Translations under genes and position numbers: made by a program
Assembly: GCA_948938605.1 (NCBI GenBank)
Contig: CARAIG010000062.1
Location: 1-48,731, forward strand
Direction of reading: 5' to 3'
DNA: 48,731 nt
Origin: an uncultured Eubacteriales bacterium
GTDB taxonomy: Bacteria; Bacillota; Clostridia; Christensenellales; CAG-314
Shown here: positions 8,141-18,022 of the stretch, piece after piece
Position numbering within the stretch: position 1 is the first letter of the stretch
How the letters are laid out: every line of letters begins with the position of its first letter
Notes under the pieces: model-generated
The model's input: only the letters and a program-made list of their open reading frames with translations
The model's database searches: none
Told to the model about the DNA's origin: nothing

Positions 8141-10414
8141 ATGACATTGAAAAAGGCAACTAATTATACAATTTTAGCGCCTGCGGGCAGTGTTGAACAG
8201 CTTGTGGCGGCTGTAAACAACGGCTGTGACGCCGTTTATCTTGGGCTGGACAGTTTTAATGCCCGTATGAAGGCGCCCAATTTTACATTGGATAATTTGC
8301 CCGAATGGGTTAATTACTGTCATTTGTTTGGAGTTAAAGTTTATGTTGCCATTAACACTTCGTTAAAAAACAGCGAGTTTTTAAGCGCAATCAAATTGCT
8401 TTTAGGCGCATACAAATGCAATGTCGACGGCGTTATAGTTACTGATTTGGCTTTGATGCGCATTGCGGGATCATTGCCTAAACCGTTTGAAATTGTGGCT
8501 AGCACTCAATTAAATATTCACGATAAGTATGGTGCGGAATTTGTTAAAAAATGCGGCGCGACATCAGTCGTGTGCGCACGCGAATGTAGTTTGAACGATA
8601 TCCGTCAAATTGCTTCTGTAGGCATAGACGTCGAGTGCTTTTTGCACGGCGCAGTGTGCGTTTGCCAGTCGGGGCAGTGTTTGTTCTCTTCCATTGTAGG
8701 TGGCAATAGCGGTAACCGCGGGCTTTGCGCGCAGCCTTGCCGCAAGTTTTATCGATCGGACAACGGCAAGAGTGGCTATTTGCTTTCGGCTAGGGATATG
8801 TGTAGTTTGGATACCGCGCGCGATTTGACTAATGCGGGGGCTACAACGTTCAAAATAGAAGGCCGTAACCGTCGTTCCGAGTATGCGGGGCTGGCGTCAA
8901 AAGTGTACAGACAACTGTTTGATAGCAATGATTTGTCTGCGGACAGTGACGACTACACTTTGCTTGCCGAAATGTTTAACCGCAGTATGAGTTCTAACCG
9001 CTATTTATACGGCAAAAATTCCGATATAATCTATCCGTTTGCGCCAAATCACATAGGCGTTGACGTCGGTATTGTCAAGCGCGGCGGCGTTCAAACCGAT
9101 AAGGACTTGTACAAGGGTGACGGGTTGAAAGTATTCGACGGCAACAAGGAAGTGTGCGGCGGCGTAGTGTCGGAAGACGGCAGCGGTTTTGTTAAAGCGC
9201 AGTTTAGCGGTAAAGTTGCCGACGGAATGCGCGTTTGTCGTACAACAAATACAAAATTGTGTCAAGATGTTTTATCTACAATAAAAAAACTTCCAATCGA
9301 CATCGAATTTACTGCAAAAGTCGGCAATCAACCGTCTCTAACGGTCAAGTGTAATGGTGCTGAATATTGCGAAAAGGGTAATTACTTAGTTGAAAAAGCA
9401 CAGAATATTGCTGTTGATTGCGACGAAATAGCCAAACAATTACAAAAAACAGGCGAAACTCACTATACTATTAGTGACATAATAATCGATATTGACAATA
9501 TATTCCTTGCCAAGTCGCAAATTAACGCATTGCGTCGTAATGCATTGGACGGACTGACTGCCGAATTGATTAATAAGTATAACAGCAGGTTTGACAACAG
9601 AAAAGATTTTGATTTTTCGTTAAAAGCAATTTTGAATAGATTTTCCGATGCGATTTTAAATTCTAATAGCGTTGAACAAGATGCGCTAGCGGTAATTTGT
9701 TTTGATAAAGCGCAATTGGAAGCGGCGGCAATATCAAACTGTCGACATTTGATATACAAGCCGAAAAGTCTTGATGCCGTTTCGCTTAATGAGGCGGTTC
9801 TGTTTGGTGCTTTTGTCGATTTGCCATCTTTTGTCGACTTGGACTATATTAAAAACGCAATTGGCGGTATGGACATTAAATTGTATTGCAATAATATCGG
9901 GCAGGTGGAATTTGCAAGAAGGAATAATATCGGGTATATTGCCGGTGGCGGACTTAATATTTTTAATGACTACATTGCGGCTGAATTTTCCGATGCTCAG
10001 GCATTTGTTTTCTCGCGCGAATTAACATTGAACGAAATTGCGCAATTTAAAAATAAAAACGGGTTAATATTTGTTGACGGGCAAATCCCCCTTATGCAGT
10101 TGGTTCATTGTCCATATAAAGTTGCGTATGATTGCAGTTGTTCTAAATGTAAAGATGGCAATCAACTTGTTTACCGCGATGAATTTAATAACAGCTTTAT
10201 AATTAACCGCAGACAATCCGACCGTTGCTTGTTTGAACTTATTAACGGCAAAAAACTTTCCGTTGTAAACAGGCTAAAATCCGTCGGTAGATATATGATT
10301 GATTACGATTCCGACGTATTAAAACATTATATTAATATCAATGACGGAATTGATGACGGTTATATTGAGCCGCAACCCTATACAAAGGGACGGCTTTATG
10401 ATAGAATTAACTGA
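8141..10414 (+). CDS. Peptidase U32 family protein, long form with C-terminal DUF3656-like region
   Basis: This encodes 757 residues. The first half is a U32 domain: it starts LAPAGSVEQLVAAVNNGCDA, has the signature CFLHGAVCVCQSGQC near residues 167-181, and then a cysteine pattern GNRGLCAQPCRKFY. Such cysteines bind an Fe-S cluster in tRNA hydroxylases of this family (TrhP/RlhA), so a role in prephenate-dependent tRNA or rRNA hydroxylation is more likely than proteolysis. The second half is the variable region found in long U32 proteins, with a further CSCSKC group near its end. It begins five bases after pheT and its end overlaps mutS2. The substrate cannot be told from sequence. Confidence 0.85.
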   Translation: MTLKKATNYTILAPAGSVEQLVAAVNNGCDAVYLGLDSFNARMKAPNFTLDNLPEWVNYCHLFGVKVYVAINTSLKNSEFLSAIKLLLGAYKCNVDGVIVTDLALMRIAGSLPKPFEIVASTQLNIHDKYGAEFVKKCGATSVVCARECSLNDIRQIASVGIDVECFLHGAVCVCQSGQCLFSSIVGGNSGNRGLCAQPCRKFYRSDNGKSGYLLSARDMCSLDTARDLTNAGATTFKIEGRNRRSEYAGLASKVYRQLFDSNDLSADSDDYTLLAEMFNRSMSSNRYLYGKNSDIIYPFAPNHIGVDVGIVKRGGVQTDKDLYKGDGLKVFDGNKEVCGGVVSEDGSGFVKAQFSGKVADGMRVCRTTNTKLCQDVLSTIKKLPIDIEFTAKVGNQPSLTVKCNGAEYCEKGNYLVEKAQNIAVDCDEIAKQLQKTGETHYTISDIIIDIDNIFLAKSQINALRRNALDGLTAELINKYNSRFDNRKDFDFSLKAILNRFSDAILNSNSVEQDALAVICFDKAQLEAAAISNCRHLIYKPKSLDAVSLNEAVLFGAFVDLPSFVDLDYIKNAIGGMDIKLYCNNIGQVEFARRNNIGYIAGGGLNIFNDYIAAEFSDAQAFVFSRELTLNEIAQFKNKNGLIFVDGQIPLMQLVHCPYKVAYDCSCSKCKDGNQLVYRDEFNNSFIINRRQSDRCLFELINGKKLSVVNRLKSVGRYMIDYDSDVLKHYININDGIDDGYIEPQPYTKGRLYDRIN

Positions 10415-12803
10415 TATGATAAACAATAAAACACTTTCTAAACTTCAATATTTTGCTATTTTAAATGACGTAAGTTCTTACGCCGTAAGTTCGGTTGCTA
10501 AAAGCAAAGTATTAAAATTGCGACCGTCTAATGATTACGATTTTGCACTCGCTTTAATTGCCGAAACTAATCAGGCTTACAATTTATTTCAGTACGAATC
10601 GTCATTCGATTTGTCGGTTGACGATGTTAATGACGCTTGTTCATTGGCTCGTGTCGGTTCGTGTTTGTCGATGGGACAATTGTTGCAGGTAATGCGTGTG
10701 CTGCGTACTGCGCGTAATTTGCAATCGGCATTGTTTTCGGACTACGACAGCATTGATTTGTCGTTACTGCAAGCAAAAGCATATATGCTGTATAACGACA
10801 AGCAGTTGGAAGACGATATAGACTTTGCAATACTGTCCGATGAAGAAATGAACGACAAGGCGTCGTCCGATTTGTTTAATATTCGCAAACGGATAAAAGC
10901 CATTAATGCCGATATTAAGCAAAAATTGCAAAGTTATACAAAAAACAGCGATATTTCGAAATACTTACAGGACGCAATTGTAACTTTGCGCGGCGATAGA
11001 TATGTTATTCCTGTAAAACAAGAATATAAGTCGTTTGTAAACGGAATCGTTCACGATCAGTCGTCAACGGGCGCCACGTTATTTATTGAGCCTATGGCTA
11101 TTGTTCAACTTAACAATGCTTTGCGTGAAGCCGCATTGGAAGAAAAAGCGGAAATTCAACGCATTCTTCAATCGTTTACGGATAGGATTTCGCCGGTATC
11201 AGCGCAAATATTGAAAGCACAAGACACAATATCGGATATAGACGTAATTTTCAGTAAAGTTAAATATGCGTTGAATAATAAGGGCGCGTTGCCTATTTTA
11301 AACAACGACGGCATTATAGATATTAAAAAGGCGCGTCATCCTTTGCTGGATAAGGATAAGGTTGTGCCTGTGTCATTGGCACTTGGTGAATCGTGCGACA
11401 TAATTGTAATTACGGGTCCTAATACCGGTGGCAAAACCGTCACGCTTAAAACAGTAGGATTAATATGCGCAATGGCAATGACGGGTCTGTTTGTCCCTTG
11501 CAGCGAAGAAAGCAAAGTGTCGTTTTTTGATGATATTTTGTGCGATATCGGCGATGAGCAGAGTATCGAACAAAATTTGTCTACCTTTTCGGGGCATATA
11601 ACCAATTTGCGTGACATATTGGATGTTGCAGGCAGCAAAAATCTTGTGTTGATTGACGAAGTCGGCGCGGGAACCGAACCTAATGAAGGTACTGCGCTTG
11701 CGATTGCCGTTACTGAGTTTTTGCGCAAAAGCGGTGCAAAATGTATTATAACTACTCACTACGGAAAACTTAAAGAGTATTCTTTAACGACCGAGCGCGT
11801 GGAAAATGCTTCTATGGAGTTCGATTTACAAACGCTTGCTCCCACTTACCGTTTAATAATGGGTGTTCCGGGTAGTTCTAACGCCATAGCTATTGCGTCT
11901 AAACTCGGCTTACGTAATGACGTTATCGAATTTGCTAAAAATAATGTGTCGGACGAAAAACTTGCATTTGAAAGGGTCATTCAAAATGCGGACGAAATAC
12001 GCAAGGACTATGAACGTAAGCTGGCTGCTCTTGAAAGCGAAAAAGCTTCGATTTTGGCGGAAAAAGCACGAACCGAAAAATTAAACGCAAGTTTGCAAAG
12101 CGAAAGAGATAAGTTGTTGAGTTCCTCGCGCGAAGAAGCTCGCAAAATTGTTGCCAAGGCTCGTGACGAAGCTCGCGGCTTGGTTGCTCAAATTAAAGAT
12201 ATATTAAGTAGTGACGTCGTTTCAGATAAGGATCTGTTCGCTGCTCGCGACATTGCAAAGCAGGTTGACAAAATTAAAATTGCCGAACAGGATGATGACG
12301 GTTCGGACGAAATCATATTTACCGGCGATAAAGTTGAATTTGACAAATTGCATATCGGCGATATTGTGTATTCGCAAAAGATGGGCGTGCAAGTAAAAAT
12401 TGTCGAAATACGTTCCCGTTCACGTATCAAAATTAAGTGCGGCAATATATCTTCCGAAGTAAACATTGATGATTTGTATTACAGCAAATCTGAAAAGAAA
12501 CAACGTTTGAGTAGGGCTAATCGTTCTAATAACGCTAAAACCCAAATTAATACGCGATCGTTTAATAATGAATTGAATGTGATAGGGCAGACTGTGGACG
12601 AAGCAATAGCTAATGTTGACGGTTTTATCGACGAAGCTGTGCTAGCAGGGCTGTCGCAGTTGTGGATAATTCACGGTATGGGGACGGGTAGGTTGCGCGC
12701 AGGGCTGCATGCTCACTTCAAAACGCATCCAAACGTCGCTGATTTTAGACTAGGTGTATATGGCGAAGGCGAAAGCGGTGTTACTGTTATTACTTTGAAG
12801 TAG
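10398..12803 (+). CDS. mutS2: Endonuclease MutS2
   Basis: This encodes 801 residues. I chose the ATG at 10398 because AAAGGGA precedes it and the family N-terminus begins there; it overlaps the U32 gene by 17 bp. It lacks the MutS mismatch-binding domains and has a clamp and coiled coil, an ABC ATPase with Walker A GPNTGGKTV and Walker B LVLIDEVGAGTEP, a long coiled coil, a KOW-like patch, and a C-terminal Smr nuclease domain keeping IIHGMGTGRLR. The usual LDLRG box of Smr reads LNVIG here. MutS2 suppresses homologous recombination in some bacteria and rescues collided ribosomes in Bacillus. Confidence 0.94.
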   Translation: MIELTDMINNKTLSKLQYFAILNDVSSYAVSSVAKSKVLKLRPSNDYDFALALIAETNQAYNLFQYESSFDLSVDDVNDACSLARVGSCLSMGQLLQVMRVLRTARNLQSALFSDYDSIDLSLLQAKAYMLYNDKQLEDDIDFAILSDEEMNDKASSDLFNIRKRIKAINADIKQKLQSYTKNSDISKYLQDAIVTLRGDRYVIPVKQEYKSFVNGIVHDQSSTGATLFIEPMAIVQLNNALREAALEEKAEIQRILQSFTDRISPVSAQILKAQDTISDIDVIFSKVKYALNNKGALPILNNDGIIDIKKARHPLLDKDKVVPVSLALGESCDIIVITGPNTGGKTVTLKTVGLICAMAMTGLFVPCSEESKVSFFDDILCDIGDEQSIEQNLSTFSGHITNLRDILDVAGSKNLVLIDEVGAGTEPNEGTALAIAVTEFLRKSGAKCIITTHYGKLKEYSLTTERVENASMEFDLQTLAPTYRLIMGVPGSSNAIAIASKLGLRNDVIEFAKNNVSDEKLAFERVIQNADEIRKDYERKLAALESEKASILAEKARTEKLNASLQSERDKLLSSSREEARKIVAKARDEARGLVAQIKDILSSDVVSDKDLFAARDIAKQVDKIKIAEQDDDGSDEIIFTGDKVEFDKLHIGDIVYSQKMGVQVKIVEIRSRSRIKIKCGNISSEVNIDDLYYSKSEKKQRLSRANRSNNAKTQINTRSFNNELNVIGQTVDEAIANVDGFIDEAVLAGLSQLWIIHGMGTGRLRAGLHAHFKTHPNVADFRLGVYGEGESGVTVITLK

Positions 12804-12983
12804 TAATTATTTGTAATTTCGTGTCTGTATTTGTGCGAATTGTGTTATTCTGCAGTAAATACTTCGACGTTTTGCTTAATTGCAATTAGGGATTTTTGAT
12901 CTGTCTTGGCTTTTGATTGTGTCTATTGTGAACTGAAAAGTCGCTTTTTACTACAAAAATCCACTGAATTATGGTGGAAAATC

Positions 12984-13016
12984 GCATTTTGCAGAGTACT
13001 ATTATAGACATAATAT
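12984..13016 (+). promoter_or_regulatory. Bipartite promoter-like motif upstream of the cysteine desulfurase gene
   Basis: GCATTTT, 18 bases, CATAATAT, with the same blocks and spacing as before spoVAC and the ynbB-like gene. It ends 24 bp before the ATG at 13041. Confidence 0.4.
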
Positions 13017-13040
13017 ATTTAATTGAGAGAAAATGTAAAA

Positions 13041-14177
13041 ATGATACATTATTTTGATAATTGTGCAACTACGCGTGTAGATGACGAGGTTTTACAAATT
13101 ATTATGCGGTATGCTAGCGAAGCGTACTTTAACCCGTCTGCTCGAAGCACATACAGTTTAAACATTGCAAATGATATCGCCTTTGCGCGTGCTTCAATAG
13201 CAAAATGTCTTGGTGCGACCGAAAAGGAACTTTTATTTGTTTCGGGTGGCACCGAAGCGGATAACTTGGCGATATTAGGGTCGTTGCGTTCTAAAAAGGG
13301 TAACATCGTTGTTTCGACGATAGAGCATTCCGCCGTTTACAATACTGTGACAGATTTGGCTAATCGCGGTTATGAAATTAGGTTTGCAAATGTATTGTCC
13401 GATGGACATATAGATGTTGACGACTTTGTAAACAAGGTAGACAATCAAACCTTACTTGCGTGTTTTATGCACGTTAGTAACGAAACCGGAGCAATTAACG
13501 ATGTCAGGGCAATTAACTCAAAAATTAAAGCGGTTAATCCTAACGTTGTAACATTTTCCGACGGCGTACAAGCTGTCGGGAAAATTCCCGTCAACCTAAA
13601 ATATTTGGGGGTCGACCTGTATTCCTTTGCCGGGCACAAAATACATTGTAGCAAGGGCACAGGCTGTTTATATGTTAAATCGGGAGTAAAACTAAATCCC
13701 GTACTGCTTGGCGGCGGTCAGGAGCGCGGATTGCGTTCGGGTACGGAATTTGTCGGTGGTATAGTCGGTTTGTCTCGCGCATTGCAACTTGCTGTATCTA
13801 ATGTAAATAATAATACCGTCAATTTTAACAATTACAAGCAAATCATTCGTGACGGTTTGTCGAACATTACCAATTGGCGCGAAAATTGCAGCGAAAACGT
13901 TTCGCCGGCAATAATGTCATTGGCTTTTGCCGATATTAAGGGCGAAGTTGTTTTGCATATGTTGGAAAAATATGATATAATTGTAGGAACAGGCTCGGCT
14001 TGCAGTTCCAAAAACAAGCAGAGTCGAATGGCTAAGGCAATAGGGTTGGACAGTAATTATTCCGAAGGCGTATTGCGTATCAGTTTTAGTAAATACAACA
14101 CTAGGACCGAAGTTGAATTGCTTGCAGAAAAATTAGCGCAATGTGTGACGGAATTGCGCAAAACAATGCTTAATTAG
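13041..14177 (+). CDS. Cysteine desulfurase (NifS/IscS family)
   Basis: This encodes 378 residues starting MIHYFDNCATTRVDDEV, typical of class I NifS-like enzymes. The PLP lysine is in SFAGHKIHCSKGTG near residue 200, and the sulfur-carrying cysteine is in GTGSACSSKNK near residue 322. It removes sulfur from cysteine as an enzyme-bound persulfide. The next gene is thiI, so this is probably the dedicated NifZ-type partner that passes sulfur to ThiI for 4-thiouridine; wider use in Fe-S assembly cannot be excluded. The ATG at 13041 is favoured over an in-frame TTG at 13023. Confidence 0.92.
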   Translation: MIHYFDNCATTRVDDEVLQIIMRYASEAYFNPSARSTYSLNIANDIAFARASIAKCLGATEKELLFVSGGTEADNLAILGSLRSKKGNIVVSTIEHSAVYNTVTDLANRGYEIRFANVLSDGHIDVDDFVNKVDNQTLLACFMHVSNETGAINDVRAINSKIKAVNPNVVTFSDGVQAVGKIPVNLKYLGVDLYSFAGHKIHCSKGTGCLYVKSGVKLNPVLLGGGQERGLRSGTEFVGGIVGLSRALQLAVSNVNNNTVNFNNYKQIIRDGLSNITNWRENCSENVSPAIMSLAFADIKGEVVLHMLEKYDIIVGTGSACSSKNKQSRMAKAIGLDSNYSEGVLRISFSKYNTRTEVELLAEKLAQCVTELRKTMLN

Positions 14178-14322
14178 TGCGGCAAAGTTAATTATTGATT
14201 TGTTCGATTGTCTTTGCGCGTAGTGCAGTGCGCGGCATTGCTTTCCGCTAATAACCGATTTATAGGACAATGACTGTTGGACATATTAAGCAAAATAATG
14301 TAAAGGGAAATAAATAGACAAA

Positions 14323-15474
14323 ATGAAAGTAATTATTATTAGATATTCCGAAATTCATTTAAAAGGCAATAACCGCGATTTTTTCGAAAGCGCATTAATT
14401 GCGAATATTAAACTTGTTTTAAAGGATTACACGTACGAATTTACGCGTTCCAATGCCCGTTATGTTATTCGCAATTTTGACGAAATGTTGCTTGACGAAC
14501 TAGTCGACGCAATTAAAAACGTATTTGGCGTGCACTCTCTCAGCGTTGCGGAGGAAGTCGAATCGAGTTACGACAATATTTCCCGCGCCGCATTATTGTA
14601 TGCGCCTTCAAGCGGAAGTTTTAAGGTGTCTACAAACCGCGCCGACAAGCGTTTTCCAATGCAGTCAATGAAATTGTCGGCTGAAATCGGCGGCGATATT
14701 TTGGATAAAAATCCCAATCTTACCGTAGATTTGTTCAATCCCGACCATACCGTTAATATTGATATTCGCGAAAACGGCAAAACGTTTGTTTTTAGCGAAG
14801 TTATCAAAGCGGTAAACGGTATGCCTGTTGGAACAGGCGGCAAAGGCATTGTTATGCTGTCGGGCGGTATCGATAGTCCTGTTGCGGCGTATATGATGGC
14901 AAAGCGCGGTATGTCGCTTAGGGCAGTGCATTTTCACAGTTTTCCTTACACAAGTATGCAGGCTCGCCAAAAGGTTTTGGATCTGGCAAAAATTGTCAAA
15001 AAATATACGTTGCGTATGACCGTCGATGTAGTAAGTTTTACCGAAATCCAAACAGCGATACACGAAAAATGCCCCGAAGAATATATGATAACGATAATGC
15101 GTCGTTTTATGATGCGCATTGCCGAGCGTATTGCCAAAAACACAGGCTTAGGCGCGGTTATTACGGGCGAAAGTTTAGGGCAAGTTGCAAGCCAAACTTT
15201 GGAAAGCATTACAAGTACTAATTCGGTGACTACTATTCCCGTTTTCCGTCCGCTGATAGGTTTTGATAAGGATGAGATAATTGAAATTTCTCAACGGATA
15301 GGTGCTTTTGAAACGTCTATTTTGCCGTATGAAGATTGCTGTACGATATTTTTACCGAAACGTCCTGTTACTAAGCCCCGTTTGTCTGCTGTCGAAAAGG
15401 TTGAAAGCGCATTAGACGTTGAAACATTGGTTAATAATGCTTTGCAAAATATCGAAACCGTAACAATCGATTAA
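14323..15474 (+). CDS. thiI: tRNA uracil 4-sulfurtransferase ThiI
   Basis: This encodes 383 residues. The N-terminal ferredoxin-like and THUMP domains (residues 1-165) bind tRNA. The PP-loop pyrophosphatase motif is VMLSGGIDSPVAAYMM near residues 177-192. There is no C-terminal rhodanese domain, so it is the short Bacillus-like form that takes sulfur directly from a cysteine desulfurase, in line with the gene before it. It makes 4-thiouridine at position 8 of tRNA and may feed thiazole synthesis. AAAGGG lies upstream of the ATG. A terminator follows at 15522. Confidence 0.95.
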   Translation: MKVIIIRYSEIHLKGNNRDFFESALIANIKLVLKDYTYEFTRSNARYVIRNFDEMLLDELVDAIKNVFGVHSLSVAEEVESSYDNISRAALLYAPSSGSFKVSTNRADKRFPMQSMKLSAEIGGDILDKNPNLTVDLFNPDHTVNIDIRENGKTFVFSEVIKAVNGMPVGTGGKGIVMLSGGIDSPVAAYMMAKRGMSLRAVHFHSFPYTSMQARQKVLDLAKIVKKYTLRMTVDVVSFTEIQTAIHEKCPEEYMITIMRRFMMRIAERIAKNTGLGAVITGESLGQVASQTLESITSTNSVTTIPVFRPLIGFDKDEIIEISQRIGAFETSILPYEDCCTIFLPKRPVTKPRLSAVEKVESALDVETLVNNALQNIETVTID

Positions 15475-15495
15475 CATATTTTTTACTTGCAAAAC

Positions 15496-15520
15496 ATATA
15501 CTATTTTTGACATAGTATAT
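15496..15520. repeat. AT-rich perfect palindrome after thiI
   Basis: ATATACTAT and ATAGTATAT form 9-bp perfect arms around TTTTGAC. It lies between the thiI stop and the terminator. It is too AT-rich to terminate alone and its role is unknown. Confidence 0.5.
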
Positions 15521-15521
15521 T

Positions 15522-15557
15522 AAAAAATGCCGATTTCATTAAAAATCGGCATTTTTT
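15522..15557. terminator. Bidirectional terminator between thiI and the penicillin-binding protein gene
   Basis: AAAAAATGCCGATTT and AAATCGGCATTTTTT form a long stem around a short loop, with A-runs on one side and T-runs on the other. It can end thiI transcripts on plus and the convergent PBP transcript on minus. Confidence 0.88.
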
Positions 15558-15678
15558 AGTTACTTTTATTGCATAAATCTAATACTCAGTCAAATTTAAA
15601 TTGCGTGCTTTTAGCAATCTCGTGAGAAACATACTGTGAAGTTTGCTGCTCAATTTTATTAGCAAATATATTCGGCTG

Positions 15679-17883
15679 TTATTTTAGATACCAAAAGTCT
15701 AAAATCGACGGCGGAGTATCGTCTTGTTCGCGTTGTTTTAAATAGGCAATTTTAACCTTTGACGTAGTGTATGCACACTTGCCGTTTATAATTAATTCAG
15801 CAAAGTATTCTTGGTCGTTTTTTATCGTTTCGCTGTAAAGGCCGTTATTTACTGCTAGCATAGTCTTGCGCCCGTCCGCAATTTTATAAAGTTGCCATTC
15901 GCCCATTTCAATTTGCGGTAATACTACGGTTACGTTATTATTTTCGGACGATACGTTTAAAGTATAATTGTAATTTACTTTTTCTAAATATTCTTTGGGG
16001 CGGTTGACGCTATCGAATAAAAACTTTTCACCATCGTCGCTTATTAACAGTTTTTGATTATTGTATAAACTGTCTTTATCTAGTTTTAAAGCAACGATTC
16101 CGTTTTGCGGCGAAAAATCACTCGGCGTATTATTGGCATACATTTTGTTTAACAGTGTTTTTGTAAAGTTGCAAGGAGCAGTCGAACCGTTTACGCTATT
16201 GGGCAAATCGCCGCTATACCAAGTAACGACGGTGTTTGCAGTAGTATAGCTTGCAATAATGGCGTCGCTGTTTCCGTTGCTGTTTCCAACTGTTCCCGTC
16301 TTGGCTGCTATTTGATATAAATTGTTTTTCAGTCCTTTGGCGGTTCCGTTAGTTACTGCATTTAAAAGCATATCCGTCATTAAATAACTTGCAGCAGGGG
16401 AGTATACCTGTTGTTGCTCGTGTTTGCGCGAATATATCACTCCGTTTTCGCTATAAATATTCTTTATAAGTCGCACTTCATCGCAGGTGCCGCCCTTGGC
16501 GAGCGTTTCGTAACATTTTGTAAGCGTAAATATATCCGTTCCGTTTGCGGTGTTGCCTAGCGCAAGCGACAAGTTTTGCTCGCCGTCGATCCCCATTTTG
16601 TTAAGGTATTTTTCCGCAGTTGCAATAGTTAACGCATTTAAAGTTTTTACGGCGGGAACGTTTAAACTTTTTGCAACCGAATACTTAATTGTTGTCCAAC
16701 CGTTATATCCGCCTGCATTTGACGGTTTGTAGCCGTTAAAATTTGTTTCTTCGTCCAATACAGGGGATGCTTGCGTTATAATGCGTTCGTTAAGCGCAGG
16801 TCCGTAAACCGCAATCGGTTTTAAAGTACTACCCGCTTGACGCGGATTGGCGTAGTTATCTCCTCGCGTATAGCAAGCAATAATACCGCCGTTATTGTCC
16901 GTCACAACGCACGCGATGTCTGCCTTGTTGCCGTTTTTATCTGTTGTGTTGTCGTTATTTACAAGTTTTTGCAGTTCGGCTTGAACAGTGGGATTGCAGT
17001 ACGTTTCTATTACAAAATTCGATTGAGCAAGCTGCATAGGCGTCATATTCAGCAATTTGCACGCTTCGCGCATTACGTGATATCCGTAGGATTTGTCTGT
17101 GCTTACAGCTTGCGGACGGTATGTTATTTCGTCCGATAGGGCATTATTGTATTGAGTTTCGTCTATAACGTTTTGTTCGTACATTATTTTAAGTACGCTG
17201 TTGCGGCGAGTGCGGCACTTGTCTGCATTTTTATCAGGAGCGTAATTATTTGGCGCCTTAATCATTCCTGCAAGTATTGCGCTTTCAGATACGGTCAAGT
17301 CTTTTGCGCTTTTGTTGAAATACACGTTTGAAGCCGATTCGATCCCGTAAGCGTTTCTGCCAAAGTAAATTGTGTTAAGATACATTTCTAAAATGTCGTG
17401 TTTGCTGTAATTCTTTTCCAATTCACGCGCTAACAGCATTTCGTTTGCTTTACGCGATAGCGTTTTATTGTTGTTTAAATGTGTATTTTTAATTAATTGC
17501 TGACTTATCGTTGAAGCGCCTTCTTTGTATCCGCCGCTTTTTAGGTTGTGCAGCATTGCGCCTGCAACACGCTTATAGTCAATGCCGTTATGCTTGTAAA
17601 AACGCTTGTCTTCAACCGATACGAATGCCATATAAGTGTAGTCGTGTAAAGCGTCCAACGGGGTTTGCTTATAGTCGTAAAGATACAACGGTTCATTTAA
17701 CTGTTTGCCGTTGTCATCCAAAATAGTTAGCGACGTGTAAACTTCGTTAAGCCGTTTTTTGTCAAACTTAACGTAGTCGCTGCTTTTTTGCCATTTAACA
17801 AAATATATAACGCCTGTCAGAATTCCGCAAATAAGTACTGCGGCGCAGATTATTGAGATAATTTTTACTATTTTTTTAGTCAT
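15679..17883 (-). CDS. Class A penicillin-binding protein (transglycosylase-transpeptidase)
   Basis: This encodes 734 residues. A basic N-terminus and one membrane anchor (residues 8-29) are followed by a GT51 glycosyltransferase with the catalytic EDKRFYKHNGID (E91), then GASTISQQLIKN and LNTIYFGRNAYGIESAS. The transpeptidase has SxxK (S352-TLK), SxN (S406-LN) and KTG (528-530), all intact. A C-terminal extension of about 170 residues looks beta-rich. It polymerises and crosslinks peptidoglycan outside the membrane. It stands alone on the minus strand between thiI and miaB. Synteny does not tell which PBP1 paralogue this is. Confidence 0.93.
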   Translation of the reverse strand: MTKKIVKIISIICAAVLICGILTGVIYFVKWQKSSDYVKFDKKRLNEVYTSLTILDDNGKQLNEPLYLYDYKQTPLDALHDYTYMAFVSVEDKRFYKHNGIDYKRVAGAMLHNLKSGGYKEGASTISQQLIKNTHLNNNKTLSRKANEMLLARELEKNYSKHDILEMYLNTIYFGRNAYGIESASNVYFNKSAKDLTVSESAILAGMIKAPNNYAPDKNADKCRTRRNSVLKIMYEQNVIDETQYNNALSDEITYRPQAVSTDKSYGYHVMREACKLLNMTPMQLAQSNFVIETYCNPTVQAELQKLVNNDNTTDKNGNKADIACVVTDNNGGIIACYTRGDNYANPRQAGSTLKPIAVYGPALNERIITQASPVLDEETNFNGYKPSNAGGYNGWTTIKYSVAKSLNVPAVKTLNALTIATAEKYLNKMGIDGEQNLSLALGNTANGTDIFTLTKCYETLAKGGTCDEVRLIKNIYSENGVIYSRKHEQQQVYSPAASYLMTDMLLNAVTNGTAKGLKNNLYQIAAKTGTVGNSNGNSDAIIASYTTANTVVTWYSGDLPNSVNGSTAPCNFTKTLLNKMYANNTPSDFSPQNGIVALKLDKDSLYNNQKLLISDDGEKFLFDSVNRPKEYLEKVNYNYTLNVSSENNNVTVVLPQIEMGEWQLYKIADGRKTMLAVNNGLYSETIKNDQEYFAELIINGKCAYTTSKVKIAYLKQREQDDTPPSILDFWYLK

Positions 17884-17928
17884 ATCACTTATTATTGTTT
17901 GTGATTTGCTTTTTTATATTTATTTTCC

Positions 17929-17957
17929 TTGAAAAAAAATTCAATAAATAGTAAAAT
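17929..17957 (+). promoter_or_regulatory. Sigma-A promoter for the miaB-mutS-mutL-miaA operon
   Basis: TTGAAA, 17 bases, TAAAAT, about 65 bp before the miaB ATG. The leader contains a short CCGA...TCGG inverted repeat near 17979-17999. Confidence 0.7.
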
Positions 17958-18022
17958 GTATTTATATGTAGTATTATGCCGATTTACAGTATATGTCGGT
18001 TTAATTTGATAATGAGGAAATA

